From positions 1 through 20,799 of the forward strand of contig JAIRXO010000088.1 of assembly GCA_031268255.1 (NCBI GenBank): a stretch of DNA of 20,799 nt. Direction: 5' to 3'. The position numbers and the translations under genes are program-made. The notes below the pieces were generated by a model. The model had not been told where the DNA came from, searched no databases, and was given only the letters and a program-made list of their open reading frames with translations. Source of the DNA: Spirochaetaceae bacterium (lineage in GTDB: Bacteria > Spirochaetota > Spirochaetia > Treponematales > Breznakiellaceae). Below are positions 8,178 to 15,890 of the stretch, piece by piece (position 1 is the stretch's first letter; each line of letters opens with the position of its first letter).

Positions 8178-9548
8178 TCAAGCATCGTAGGAAACTCCCA
8201 TCCTTTGCAGGGTATCCCTGGCCTTCCGGGAAAGGGAACCGTTTCTTTCATCGGTAAGCGCCTTCACATGGTCAATGAGACCCGTAAGATTGTTCCGGTA
8301 AACCATGTCTATGGCATAGGCTTTCTCCACTACCCCGCCTGAGGAAAAAAAGCGCAGCGCGAGGGGTTCCACCTTGTCTGTCTCAGCCTGGGCTATGATG
8401 CGGCAGAACTGGTTGTACAGGGCCGTCTGGTTTTTTGCCCTGGCCTCGTCAAGCTCGGCGATAAAAGGTTCCGCGTATTCCCCGGCCCTGTTGACGATGA
8501 GTATTTCTCCCGCCACGACCCGCACGCGGTCCGAATTTCTCCGCTCAAAAAAGAGGGACGCGACGATTTGGTAGGCTTCGTTTCTGTCCATGGCGCCCAG
8601 GGCCTTTATCGCCTCGTCCTTGACCGCCGCGACCTCGTCCCGTTCCGCCCTGTATCTCAGGTAGGGTATGGCTTCTTCCATTTTCCGCTGCGCGGCGGCC
8701 TGGGCTGCCCCTATGCGGGTCCGGTAATAGGTATCCCGGAAAGCCTCCAGTATTGCCTGGTCAACTTCCCTGCCGCTAAAGGGGCCCAGCGCGGCGACGG
8801 CGGTGGACCTCAGGTTGGGGTCCGATGACTGGAGGGCTTCAAGCACCGCGTCAAGCCCTTCCCTGTCGCCGATTTTTGACAGAGCCTGTATGGCCGCCAT
8901 GCGGCGGGCAGGTCTTTCGTCGGCATTGCCCGCTATGCCGTTAAGAAAGGCCACAGCCCTGGCGTTCTCAAGACTGCCGAGGGCGGTGATGATTTCCCGC
9001 GCCGTGTCCTCGCCGGGAAACTTGTCCTCAAAATAGGCGATGAGATAATCGGTTATGGCGTCGGACTCATTCCTGTCCTGGTCCTTGAGGAGCGATCCTA
9101 CCCTGCCCAGGGCCCGCACGGCGCTGTTTGTATACCTGGCGTCCCCCTCGTCGATAAGGGTCATAACCCTGTCAACCGAACCTGTATCCCGCATCTGTCC
9201 CAGATATTCAAGGGCGCTCCGTACCGCGTCGGGCACCTGCTCGTCCCAGTATTCAAGAACTTCCCTGGCCCTTTCCTCAAGGCCGCCCTTTTCGCGGTCG
9301 GCGAAAAAACCGAAGATGCCGGAAAGTATGCGCCCGTTTTTTATGCTCCGCGCCGTCTCCACAATTTCGCCGTCAAGGGCGTCGCTGTTTTCCGCACGGA
9401 GAATCCGTATAAGCTCGGCGATTTCGTTTTCGGTTCCGTATTTAAGAATGTCCCGGCGCTGTTCTTCTATAGAAGGCCGTATCTCATCGGCGCTGAGGCT
9501 GAAAATAAAGCACAGCGCGCCCAGACAAAGCAAGGTCTTTTTTTTCAT
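8178..9548 (-). CDS. Exported HEAT-repeat protein
   Basis: A 456-residue protein with a signal peptide (MKKKTLLCLGALCFIFSLSA, likely cut after LSA). The rest is a series of helical pairs of HEAT/armadillo type, for example SAVRALGRVGSLL, AAIQALSKIGDREGLDAVLE, STAVAALGPF and EAIKALGAMDRNEAYQIV, with the usual Ala-Leu-Gly turns. Such solenoids bind proteins; no enzymatic motif is visible. A lipoprotein box is not convincing (LGALC has Leu at -1), so periplasmic location is the better guess. Its ATG overlaps the tgt stop as ATGA, and its strong Shine-Dalgarno sequence lies inside the tgt coding region, so translation is probably coupled to tgt. The DUF3943 outer-membrane-type gene follows 24 bases downstream, which suggests a shared envelope role (inference). 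Confidence 0.88.
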   Translation of the reverse strand: MKKKTLLCLGALCFIFSLSADEIRPSIEEQRRDILKYGTENEIAELIRILRAENSDALDGEIVETARSIKNGRILSGIFGFFADREKGGLEERAREVLEYWDEQVPDAVRSALEYLGQMRDTGSVDRVMTLIDEGDARYTNSAVRALGRVGSLLKDQDRNESDAITDYLIAYFEDKFPGEDTAREIITALGSLENARAVAFLNGIAGNADERPARRMAAIQALSKIGDREGLDAVLEALQSSDPNLRSTAVAALGPFSGREVDQAILEAFRDTYYRTRIGAAQAAAQRKMEEAIPYLRYRAERDEVAAVKDEAIKALGAMDRNEAYQIVASLFFERRNSDRVRVVAGEILIVNRAGEYAEPFIAELDEARAKNQTALYNQFCRIIAQAETDKVEPLALRFFSSGGVVEKAYAIDMVYRNNLTGLIDHVKALTDERNGSLSRKARDTLQRMGVSYDA

Positions 9549-10681
9549 TCATGTCCCTCCTCATAACGGGAAAGAAAATTCCGCTTAAAATCCGCGAAGC
9601 GGTCCCCGTCTATCGCTTCCCGGGCTTTCTTTACCAGATTGTGGAGGAAGTAAAGGTTGTGGTAGCTTGCGAGCATGGAACAGAGTATCTCCCTGGTCTT
9701 GAAAAGATGCCGTAAATAGGCCCGGCTGTACAGACGGCAGACTTTACAGCCGCATTCCGCATCTACAGGTCCCATATCAAGGCGGTTTTCGGCCTTTTTA
9801 AGGGCGAAAGGCCCGTTATGGGTAAAGACACGGCCGTTTCTCCCGGTCCTCGTGGGGAGAACGCAGTCGAACATGTCTATGCCCTGTTCAATGGCGTCAA
9901 GTATATATTCCGGGGTACCTATGCCCATAACGTAGCGGGGTTTTTCATCGGGAAGCAGGCCAGCCGAAAAGGAGAGAAATTCCCTGAACACTTCCACCGG
10001 TTCCCCTACCGAGAGTCCCCCTATGGCAACGCCGGGGGTATCGGCCTTCTCAATGGCGGCGGCGCTTTCTTCCCGCAGATCAGGGTAAAAATTCCCCTGG
10101 AGTATGGAAAAGAGCTTGCCCTGGTAGCCCCCTTCCCTGCTTTCTTCCCAGGCCGTTTTTGCCCTTTCGAGCCAGAGACTGGTGATATCAAGGGCCGCTT
10201 TCGCTTTCTTTTTTTCGGTGCCCCAGGGTGTGCAGACATCGAGCTGCATCTGTATATCGCTTCCCAGGACGCGCTGCAGCTCCACCACGGACTCGGGACT
10301 GAGCAGGTGGAGGGAGCCGTCTATATGGGAACGGAACTGTACCCCTTCCGCCCTGATCTTGCGGAGGGCGGCCAGGGAGAAAATCTGAAAGCCCCCCGAA
10401 TCGGTCAGTATGTTCCGGTCCCAGTTCATAAAACGGTGAAGTCCTCCGGCTTTTTCTATAACTTCGGTTCCCGGCCTGAGATACAGATGGTAGGTATTGG
10501 AAAGAATTATCTCAAAACCTATTTCCCTGAGGTCCTCGCTGGAGAGGGCCTTGACGGCGCCGTTGGTTCCCACGGGCATAAAGACAGGTGTGGCAAGTTT
10601 TCCGTGGGGAAGCTGAAGTTCCCCGCTGCGGGCACGGCAGGAAGGGCTTGAGTGTTTTACGGTGAATATGGTTTCGGCCAT
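9545..10681 (-). CDS. tgt: tRNA-guanine transglycosylase (bacterial preQ1 type)
   Basis: Tgt replaces guanine 34 of tRNAs Asp, Asn, His and Tyr with the queuosine precursor preQ1. The protein has 378 residues, the usual length. D94 in TDSGGFQIFSL and the nucleophile D272 in MFDCVLPTRTGRNG are present. Zinc ligands are C310, C312, C315 and H341 (ECGCKVC, then SYHNLYF), with the same spacing as the well-studied Zymomonas enzyme. C150 (LDVCTP) and V225 (GGLSVGEP) occupy the positions that distinguish bacterial preQ1 enzymes from eukaryotic queuine enzymes, where Val and Gly are found. The start overlaps the stop of the lptG-like gene by one base (TGATG), and the stop overlaps the HEAT start (ATGA). 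Queuosine synthesis genes are not in the window. Confidence 0.98.
   Translation of the reverse strand: MAETIFTVKHSSPSCRARSGELQLPHGKLATPVFMPVGTNGAVKALSSEDLREIGFEIILSNTYHLYLRPGTEVIEKAGGLHRFMNWDRNILTDSGGFQIFSLAALRKIRAEGVQFRSHIDGSLHLLSPESVVELQRVLGSDIQMQLDVCTPWGTEKKKAKAALDITSLWLERAKTAWEESREGGYQGKLFSILQGNFYPDLREESAAAIEKADTPGVAIGGLSVGEPVEVFREFLSFSAGLLPDEKPRYVMGIGTPEYILDAIEQGIDMFDCVLPTRTGRNGRVFTHNGPFALKKAENRLDMGPVDAECGCKVCRLYSRAYLRHLFKTREILCSMLASYHNLYFLHNLVKKAREAIDGDRFADFKRNFLSRYEEGHE
9555..9562 (-). promoter_or_regulatory. Ribosome binding site of the HEAT gene, inside tgt
   Basis: The minus strand reads GAGGAGGG here, 6 bases before the ATG at 9548. The same bases code for Glu-Glu-Gly in the C-terminal end of Tgt (SRYEEGHE). 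With the ATGA start/stop overlap this supports coupled translation and confirms the HEAT start. Confidence 0.85.
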
Positions 10682-11745
10682 CAGGTCCGCACACTCCTGA
10701 GGAGGAATATTCCCAGGGCTATAAAACCCAATACCGGAAACCAGGCCCCGAGTATAGCCGGTAAATAGCCTGTTCTTGCCATGGCCATGGTTACCATTTC
10801 GATTACATAAAACACCACGGCGGAAATAAGACTGGTCAAAAGACTCATAAGGAGTATATTTTTTTTGAATCTTCCCCCCATGGCGGCTGAAAGGATTATC
10901 ACCACCAGGGAGACCGTCGAAAAGGAAAAGCGGTGATAGTAATCCGCCTGGGCCTCGGCAAAGGGAAGCCCCGCCGTCTTGAGGTCGGCGACAAGCAGCG
11001 CGGCGTCCTTTACCTTTAGTTCTTCGACCCGGACCGCCCTCCTCCTGAAAGAATCGGGATTTTCGTTATACTGTTCAGGAAGGTCAAGGGGAAAGGAACG
11101 CAGGAGGCCGCCTTCCCAGCGGTATTCAAGGGGATTGGAAAGCGCCCAATGATCGCCTGTCCATTCGGCCTGGGAGGAACGCACAAGGGAGAGCAGTTTT
11201 CCGTTCTCGTCCTGTTCCACTATGCTTATGCCGCTCAGGGCCTTCCGCACATCGTCATAGTAATCTACCGAGTACAGGGTTTTTCCTCCGTTGGTCTTTA
11301 TCACAATATCCGAATCATCGGAAGGAAAACTCTGACCCATGAGGGAACGGCTGAGTTCGTTCTTTGTTTTTATCGTGGGAATCACCAGGCGGTCCTCAAA
11401 GAAAAAAGAAAAAAAAGCCGCGACGATTCCGGCGCAGAAAAGCGGAACGCAGAAACGGTAAAAGGGAATTCCGGCGCAGAAAATCGACGTAAGTTCGTTC
11501 CGCGCGTAGAGTTCCCCCAAAGTATGGGCGGCGGCAAAAAGAAGGGATATGGGTATGGAATAGGCAAATGCCTTGGGGAGGTAATAGATACTTACCGAGA
11601 GAATCTGGGCCAGAGCGGCGTCATTGGTAAGGTAGCGGGGAAGATTGGCGAAAAGATCAATGAGCAGTATAAGAAACACGAACATCCCCGACGCCATAAA
11701 AAACACCGGGGAGAACTGGCGCAGGAGATAGCGGTCCAGTATCAT
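10681..11745 (-). CDS. lptG: LptF/LptG (YjgP/YjgQ) family permease, second of the pair
   Basis: A 354-residue inner-membrane protein of the LPS-exporter permease family. MILDRYLLRQFSPVFF begins the first membrane helix, followed by two more helices (about 55-130, including YYLPKAFAYSIPISLLFAAA). A beta-jellyroll periplasmic domain follows (about 130-270), then three C-terminal helices (STVSLVVIILSAAMGG to the end). In this family the pair sits with the ATPase LptB and passes lipid to LptC/A. The start is the ATG at 11745, which overlaps the preceding stop as ATGA; an upstream extension to 11808 would add 21 Arg/Cys-rich residues unlike the family and lie entirely inside the neighbour. The name lptG rests on being second in the pair; F and G are hard to tell apart by eye. 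Confidence 0.9.
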   Translation of the reverse strand: MILDRYLLRQFSPVFFMASGMFVFLILLIDLFANLPRYLTNDAALAQILSVSIYYLPKAFAYSIPISLLFAAAHTLGELYARNELTSIFCAGIPFYRFCVPLFCAGIVAAFFSFFFEDRLVIPTIKTKNELSRSLMGQSFPSDDSDIVIKTNGGKTLYSVDYYDDVRKALSGISIVEQDENGKLLSLVRSSQAEWTGDHWALSNPLEYRWEGGLLRSFPLDLPEQYNENPDSFRRRAVRVEELKVKDAALLVADLKTAGLPFAEAQADYYHRFSFSTVSLVVIILSAAMGGRFKKNILLMSLLTSLISAVVFYVIEMVTMAMARTGYLPAILGAWFPVLGFIALGIFLLRSVRT

Positions 11746-13013
11746 TGGCGCGCCCTTACAACGCAGAGTACGGCGCCGGCGGCAAGGGCGAGGGCATTGG
11801 GCAGCCACATGGACCAGAAGGGAGAATAGCCCAGGCGCACCCCCATGGTCTGGCCGCCGAGCAGCAGGGCCCAGTAGAGTACCGATGAGAGAAGGCCGAA
11901 CAGGAGGCCCACGACCTGACCGCTCTTCCGGGCGAAAAGCCCCAGCGGTATGGAAAGAAAGGCCAGGCAGAAAGCGCCGGCGGGTATGGAAAATTTCTTG
12001 TAGTACTCAAGGCGGTAAATGAGCAGGTTTCTGTCTTTCCGGCGGTCCCTGATGTTCCCCAGTTCCCGCACAAGCTCATCCCGCTGCGTCAGGCGGCGGT
12101 TCCAGTCGGGATGGGAGGGGCCTGAGCGGAGCATGCGTTCCAGGCCAAGGGACACGCTTGTTGTCCTGAGGCGTATATCGTCAATCTGGCCTGAGATGGT
12201 ACGCTCCTTTTCCCTGATTTCGCGGCGTACATCGGTGGAACTCATCTCCCTGGGCCCTATGGCGGAATTGCTCTGCCACAGGTCATCCTGGTTTACCGAA
12301 TAACGGAGAAAGGATGCCGAGGAATAGTCATAGTCGTCACGGACGGTTTCCTTTGAGGACTGGATAAAACTGTCGTAGAGGTCGAGGCTGAGTCTTGTGG
12401 TCCCCGAGTCGGTTAATTCCGCCCTCCGGGCCATGATGACCCTCCGCTCTCCTTCGCCGGTACGGTCAAAAATCAGCATATTGTCTATGGTCTTTCCCTG
12501 CACGGCTCCGGTAACGAGTATGGTATTCCTGAAACGCTTTACCGAATTTGCTTCCAGTTCCAGAGCCGGCGTCGAAAAGAGTATGCGCCGGTACAGCCGC
12601 GAAAACTGCACGGTTCCCGCGGGGAGCAGCACGTCATTGGCGAAAAAAGAAATCATGGTTACGAGAATCCCCACCCCAAGGGCGGGGAGAAAAATATTCT
12701 TGTACGAAAGCCCCGATGAGAGCATGACCAGTACCTCGTTGTCGGAACTGAGCCGGCCTATGGTCATCACCACGCCGAGGAGGGCGCCAAAGGGAGCGGC
12801 CATGGCAATGACCGATGGGAGGGAATAAAAAAGAAGCAGGGCGACCTGGTACAGGGGCACATGCTTGGTAAGTATTTCCTGAACCATGAGAAGAAGCTGG
12901 TTCACAAAGAAGATAAAAAAGAAAAAAAGAAAGGCCACAAGAAAGGCAAACAGGGCTTCGCCGGCGATATGCCTGATTATAATGAATGACAAAGAGCGGC
13001 GGTTTTTTCCCAT
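11742..13013 (-). CDS. lptF: LptF/LptG (YjgP/YjgQ) family permease, first of the pair, with a charged helical insert
   Basis: A 423-residue inner-membrane permease related to the next gene. N-terminal helices occupy about 12-44, 55-86 and 105-130, with the family-typical LPSVIAMAAPFGALLGVVMTIGRLSSDNE segment around 65-93 containing the first conserved cytoplasmic turn. A jellyroll domain follows (about 140-245), and three helices close the protein (about 342-419). Family members are usually near 360-390 residues; here about 80 extra residues (255-340) are Arg/Glu/Asp-rich and predicted helical or coiled-coil, sitting between the jellyroll and the fourth helix. The stop overlaps the next start by 4 bases, and dut lies 9 bases upstream. 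I recall that T. pallidum also carries such a pair despite lacking classical LPS, so the cargo may be another lipid or lipoprotein. Confidence 0.9.
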   Translation of the reverse strand: MGKNRRSLSFIIIRHIAGEALFAFLVAFLFFFFIFFVNQLLLMVQEILTKHVPLYQVALLLFYSLPSVIAMAAPFGALLGVVMTIGRLSSDNEVLVMLSSGLSYKNIFLPALGVGILVTMISFFANDVLLPAGTVQFSRLYRRILFSTPALELEANSVKRFRNTILVTGAVQGKTIDNMLIFDRTGEGERRVIMARRAELTDSGTTRLSLDLYDSFIQSSKETVRDDYDYSSASFLRYSVNQDDLWQSNSAIGPREMSSTDVRREIREKERTISGQIDDIRLRTTSVSLGLERMLRSGPSHPDWNRRLTQRDELVRELGNIRDRRKDRNLLIYRLEYYKKFSIPAGAFCLAFLSIPLGLFARKSGQVVGLLFGLLSSVLYWALLLGGQTMGVRLGYSPFWSMWLPNALALAAGAVLCVVRARQ

Positions 13014-13022
13014 ACGTCCTAA

Positions 13023-13469
13023 TTATACACCGGTAGAACCGAAGCCGCCAGTACCCCTGCCGCTCTCAGGCAGGGAGGAACTTTCCCCGAAGGACATGGC
13101 CCTGGTTTCCGCGAATACAAGCTGGGCTATGCGGTCGCCGTGGTTTACGGTAAAAGGCTCTGAACCGTGGTTAATCAGTATGACAAGGATTTCGCCGCGG
13201 TAGTCCGCGTCTATGGTGCCGGGGCTGTTGAGTACGGTAACGCCGTTCTTCGCCGCCAGGCCCGAACGCGGCCTCACCTGGGCCTCAAAGCCGGCGGGTA
13301 TGGCCAGGGCAAGGCCGGTGGGCACCCTGCCCCGCCCGCCCGGAGCGAGGGTAAGGGGGCTGTCAAGGCAGGCTCTGATGTCGGCCCCGGCGGCCCCTTC
13401 ACTCTCGTAAGAAGGAAGATGAGATCGGGGATCGAGCCTCTTGACGAGTACCCTATGCGCGCCTTCCAC
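13023..13469 (-). CDS. dut: dUTP diphosphatase
   Basis: dUTPase hydrolyses dUTP to dUMP and pyrophosphate, keeping uracil out of DNA and feeding dTMP synthesis. The 148 residues are the normal length of the trimeric family. All five motifs are present: GAAGADIRA (26-33 region), RPRSGLA (67-72), VLNSPGTIDADYRGEI (79-94, catalytic D87 and sugar-stacking Y90), GDRIAQLVF (111-119) and the glycine-rich C-terminal GRGTGGFGSTG (137-147, F143 caps the base). The start is GTG at 13469, with GGAAGGAG (13480-13487) 10 bases upstream. A nearer-looking ATG at 13479 overlaps the pnp stop but is out of frame. Gaps are 6 bases to pnp and 9 to the lptF-like gene. Confidence 0.97.
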   Translation of the reverse strand: MEGAHRVLVKRLDPRSHLPSYESEGAAGADIRACLDSPLTLAPGGRGRVPTGLALAIPAGFEAQVRPRSGLAAKNGVTVLNSPGTIDADYRGEILVILINHGSEPFTVNHGDRIAQLVFAETRAMSFGESSSLPESGRGTGGFGSTGV

Positions 13470-13475
13470 AGGAAA

Positions 13476-15590
13476 TCATCTCCTTCCTTCCTGATTCGCC
13501 TCAAGGGCATCAATATAGGAGAGGTTGAGCCTTCCCATTTTGTCAATTTCCGTAAGTTTGACCGGTATGACCTGGCCTTCCTTGAGGACATCATGGACGC
13601 TTGACACCCGCTGCCGGGAAAGTTTTGAAATATGCACAAGCCCTTCCTTGCCGGGGAGTATTTCCACAAAGGCGCCGAAATCCATGATGCGCTTCACCGT
13701 GCCCTCATAGACACGGCCGGTCTCGGGATCGGACACTATGCCGATTACCGCGGCCTTGGCGTCCTCGGCGCTCTGGGCGTTTTTGCCGTAAATGGTTACG
13801 CTTCCGTCGTTTTCGGTATTGATGGTAACGCTGTACTGTTCGCAGAGGGCCTTGATATTCTTGCCCCCGGGGCCTATGAGGGCGCCTATTTTGTCAACTT
13901 CAATCTTGAGGGTTACTATCTTGGGGGCAAAATCGCTGATCTTGCCTACGGGCTGGCTTATGGTCTTGTTCATAATGGAAAGAATGTGGAGCCTTCCCCG
14001 CCTGGCCTGATCAAGGGCGTTCTTCATTATTTCGGGACTTACTCCGGCTATCTTGATATCCATCTGAAAACCGGTGATGCCGTCGGCGGTACCGGCGACT
14101 TTGAAATCCATATCGCCCAGGTGGTCCTCTTCGCCGAGTATGTCTGAGAGTACCGCGTAACGTTCTCCGGCCCTGCCTGACCCTTCGGTGATGAGTCCCA
14201 TGGCTATGCCCGCGACGGGTTTCTTCATGGGGACACCGGCATGGAGCATGGCAAGGGTTCCGCCGCAGACCGTGGCCATTGACGAGGAGCCGTTGGATTC
14301 CATGATTTCGGACACGACCCGTATGGTATAGGGAAACTCAGCCTTGCCCGGCACCATGGCCTCAAGGGAACGGCGGGCAAGATTGCCGTGGCCTATCTCC
14401 CTGCGGCCTGTTCCCATGCGTCCTACTTCACCTACCGAATAGGGAGGGAAGTTATAGTGGAGCAGGAAATTCTCCCGCTTGTCCCCTTCAATATCATCAA
14501 AAATCTGTTCGTCAAAAACCGTTCCCAGGGTAGTAACAACAAGGGCCTGGGTTTCGCCCCGGGTAAAGAGAGCTGAACCGTGGGTCCGCTTGAGTACCCC
14601 TATCTCGCAGCTTATGTCCCGTATGTCCTCAAGGCCCCTTCCGTCTACCCGCCTTCCCTTGTCGAGTATGGAAGAGCGGAGTATCTCGTACTCCATGTCA
14701 TCAAAGAGGATGTTGAACAGTTTCTTCTGGATTTCGCAGTCAAGCTGTTCCGCGTAACGCGAGGCAAGATCGTCTTTGACAGCCTGTATGGCCGCGTGGC
14801 GTTCCTGTTTTCCCTTGACAAAGCAGGCTTCTTCAAGGCGGCCATAGGCCGCGTTCCGTATGGCGTCCCTGTTTTCCAGAACCGCGCTGGATTCCGCCAG
14901 GGGGAGCTTGGCCTTAAAGGCAAGTTCTTTTAGTTTGTCCTGGAGGGCGCAGAGTTCCACGATCACCTTGAGGGCCTTTTCCAGGGCCTGTATCATGAGG
15001 TCCTCGCCCACTTCAGAGGCGCCGCCTTCCACCATGGTGATGCCGTCTTTTGTTCCGGCGACGACTATCTCAAGACGCGACTTTTCAATCTGATCATAAG
15101 TGGGATTGACAATGAGTTCATCGCCGACCGCGCAGACCCGTACCCCCGCTATGGGGCCGTTAAAGGGTATGTCGGAAATATGCACCGCCGCGGATGACGC
15201 GATGATGGCCAGGATGTCAGGAGGGTTGACCATATCGGTGGATATGGTGGTAGGCACGACCTGTATTTCCCTGCCGAATTCCTTGTTGAAAAGGGGGCGC
15301 ATGGGCCGGTCTATGAGCCGGGAAACAAGGATTTCCTTGTCTTTGGGCCTGCTTTCCCTTTTGATAAAACCGCCGGGTATTTTACCCGCCGCGTAGTATT
15401 TTTCGTTGTAATCAACAGTGAGGGGCACATAATCGAGGCCCTCCACCGATGAAGCCGAAGCGCAGGCCGTGGCGATAACCGCCGATCCCGCGTACTGCGC
15501 GAATACAGCGCCGTTGGCCTGTTTCGCGATTCTGCCGGTTTCAAGAATAAGTTCTTCACCGGCTATTTCGTATGAAACTCTTTGAATCAT
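13476..15590 (-). CDS. pnp: Polyribonucleotide nucleotidyltransferase (PNPase)
   Basis: PNPase degrades RNA 3' to 5' using phosphate and is a core exoribonuclease, acting as a trimer. The 704 residues show the full layout: first RNase PH domain (about 1-210), helical linker (215-300), second RNase PH domain (about 310-540), KH domain with GPGG at 573-576, and S1 domain (about 625-693: GTVKRIMDFGAFVEI, GLVHISKLS). The catalytic acids correspond to D489 and D495 in GEEDHLGDMDF; RREIGHG and the phosphate-site GSSSMA are intact. The protein ends soon after S1, without the long tail of some homologues. I chose ATG 15590 because AAAGGTG (15594-15600) stands just before it; the GTG two codons upstream would overlap that site. 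It follows rpsO by 12 bases, the common rpsO-pnp pairing. Confidence 0.98.
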   Translation of the reverse strand: MIQRVSYEIAGEELILETGRIAKQANGAVFAQYAGSAVIATACASASSVEGLDYVPLTVDYNEKYYAAGKIPGGFIKRESRPKDKEILVSRLIDRPMRPLFNKEFGREIQVVPTTISTDMVNPPDILAIIASSAAVHISDIPFNGPIAGVRVCAVGDELIVNPTYDQIEKSRLEIVVAGTKDGITMVEGGASEVGEDLMIQALEKALKVIVELCALQDKLKELAFKAKLPLAESSAVLENRDAIRNAAYGRLEEACFVKGKQERHAAIQAVKDDLASRYAEQLDCEIQKKLFNILFDDMEYEILRSSILDKGRRVDGRGLEDIRDISCEIGVLKRTHGSALFTRGETQALVVTTLGTVFDEQIFDDIEGDKRENFLLHYNFPPYSVGEVGRMGTGRREIGHGNLARRSLEAMVPGKAEFPYTIRVVSEIMESNGSSSMATVCGGTLAMLHAGVPMKKPVAGIAMGLITEGSGRAGERYAVLSDILGEEDHLGDMDFKVAGTADGITGFQMDIKIAGVSPEIMKNALDQARRGRLHILSIMNKTISQPVGKISDFAPKIVTLKIEVDKIGALIGPGGKNIKALCEQYSVTINTENDGSVTIYGKNAQSAEDAKAAVIGIVSDPETGRVYEGTVKRIMDFGAFVEILPGKEGLVHISKLSRQRVSSVHDVLKEGQVIPVKLTEIDKMGRLNLSYIDALEANQEGRR
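13480..13487 (-). promoter_or_regulatory. Ribosome binding site of dut, at the pnp 3' end
   Basis: The minus strand reads GGAAGGAG, inside the last pnp codons and 10 bases before the dut GTG start. It supports the GTG at 13469, since no in-frame ATG is near. Confidence 0.65.
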
Positions 15591-15602
15591 GTTCACCTTT
15601 AC

Positions 15603-15872
15603 TTATTTACGGAGACCAAGCTCCTTGAGAATGGACCTATAGCCCTCAAGATTGGTGCGCTGTATGTACTTGAGCATACGGCGGCGCTGGCCTACAAGGA
15701 TTAAAAGGCCCCTCTGGCTGGATTTATCCTTTTTGAACTGCTTGCAGTGCTCGGTAAGGGCGTTAATACGCCTGGTGAGCAGGGCAATCTGAACATTCGT
15801 CGCGCCTGTATCCTTTTCGCTGGCGCCGAATTTGGTTATTACAGACTTTACGTCTTCTTTGCCTAATGCCAT
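15603..15872 (-). CDS. rpsO: 30S ribosomal protein S15
   Basis: uS15 is a small primary rRNA-binding protein that helps fold the central domain of 16S rRNA and forms a bridge to the 50S subunit. The 89 residues are the standard length and the family signature is complete: TGATNVQIALLTRRINALTEH, then the loop with H and K residues (HCKQFKKDKSSQRGLL) and LVGQRRRMLKYI. The ATG at 15872 is preceded by AAGGAG (15882-15887) 9 bases away. In E. coli S15 represses its own mRNA through a leader structure; the 18-base gap to ribF leaves little room for that here unless the structure extends into ribF. Confidence 0.99.
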   Translation of the reverse strand: MALGKEDVKSVITKFGASEKDTGATNVQIALLTRRINALTEHCKQFKKDKSSQRGLLILVGQRRRMLKYIQRTNLEGYRSILKELGLRK

Positions 15873-15890
15873 ATTGTTACACTCCTTAGC

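Noticed and set aside
11746..11808. Arg/Cys-rich 21-residue extension of the lptG-like gene
   Set aside because: It lies within the lptF-like gene, and the ATGA overlap at 11742-11745 gives a start that matches the family N-terminus.
13022..13027. TATAAT on the minus strand just before the lptF-like gene
   Set aside because: It overlaps the dut stop, lies 8 bases from the ATG and has no recognisable -35 box, so it is probably chance.
13454..13479. ATG overlapping the pnp stop as ATGA, upstream of dut
   Set aside because: It is out of frame with dut and ends after eight codons at a TAG (13453-13455 region), so it is not the dut start; a leader peptide role has no other support.
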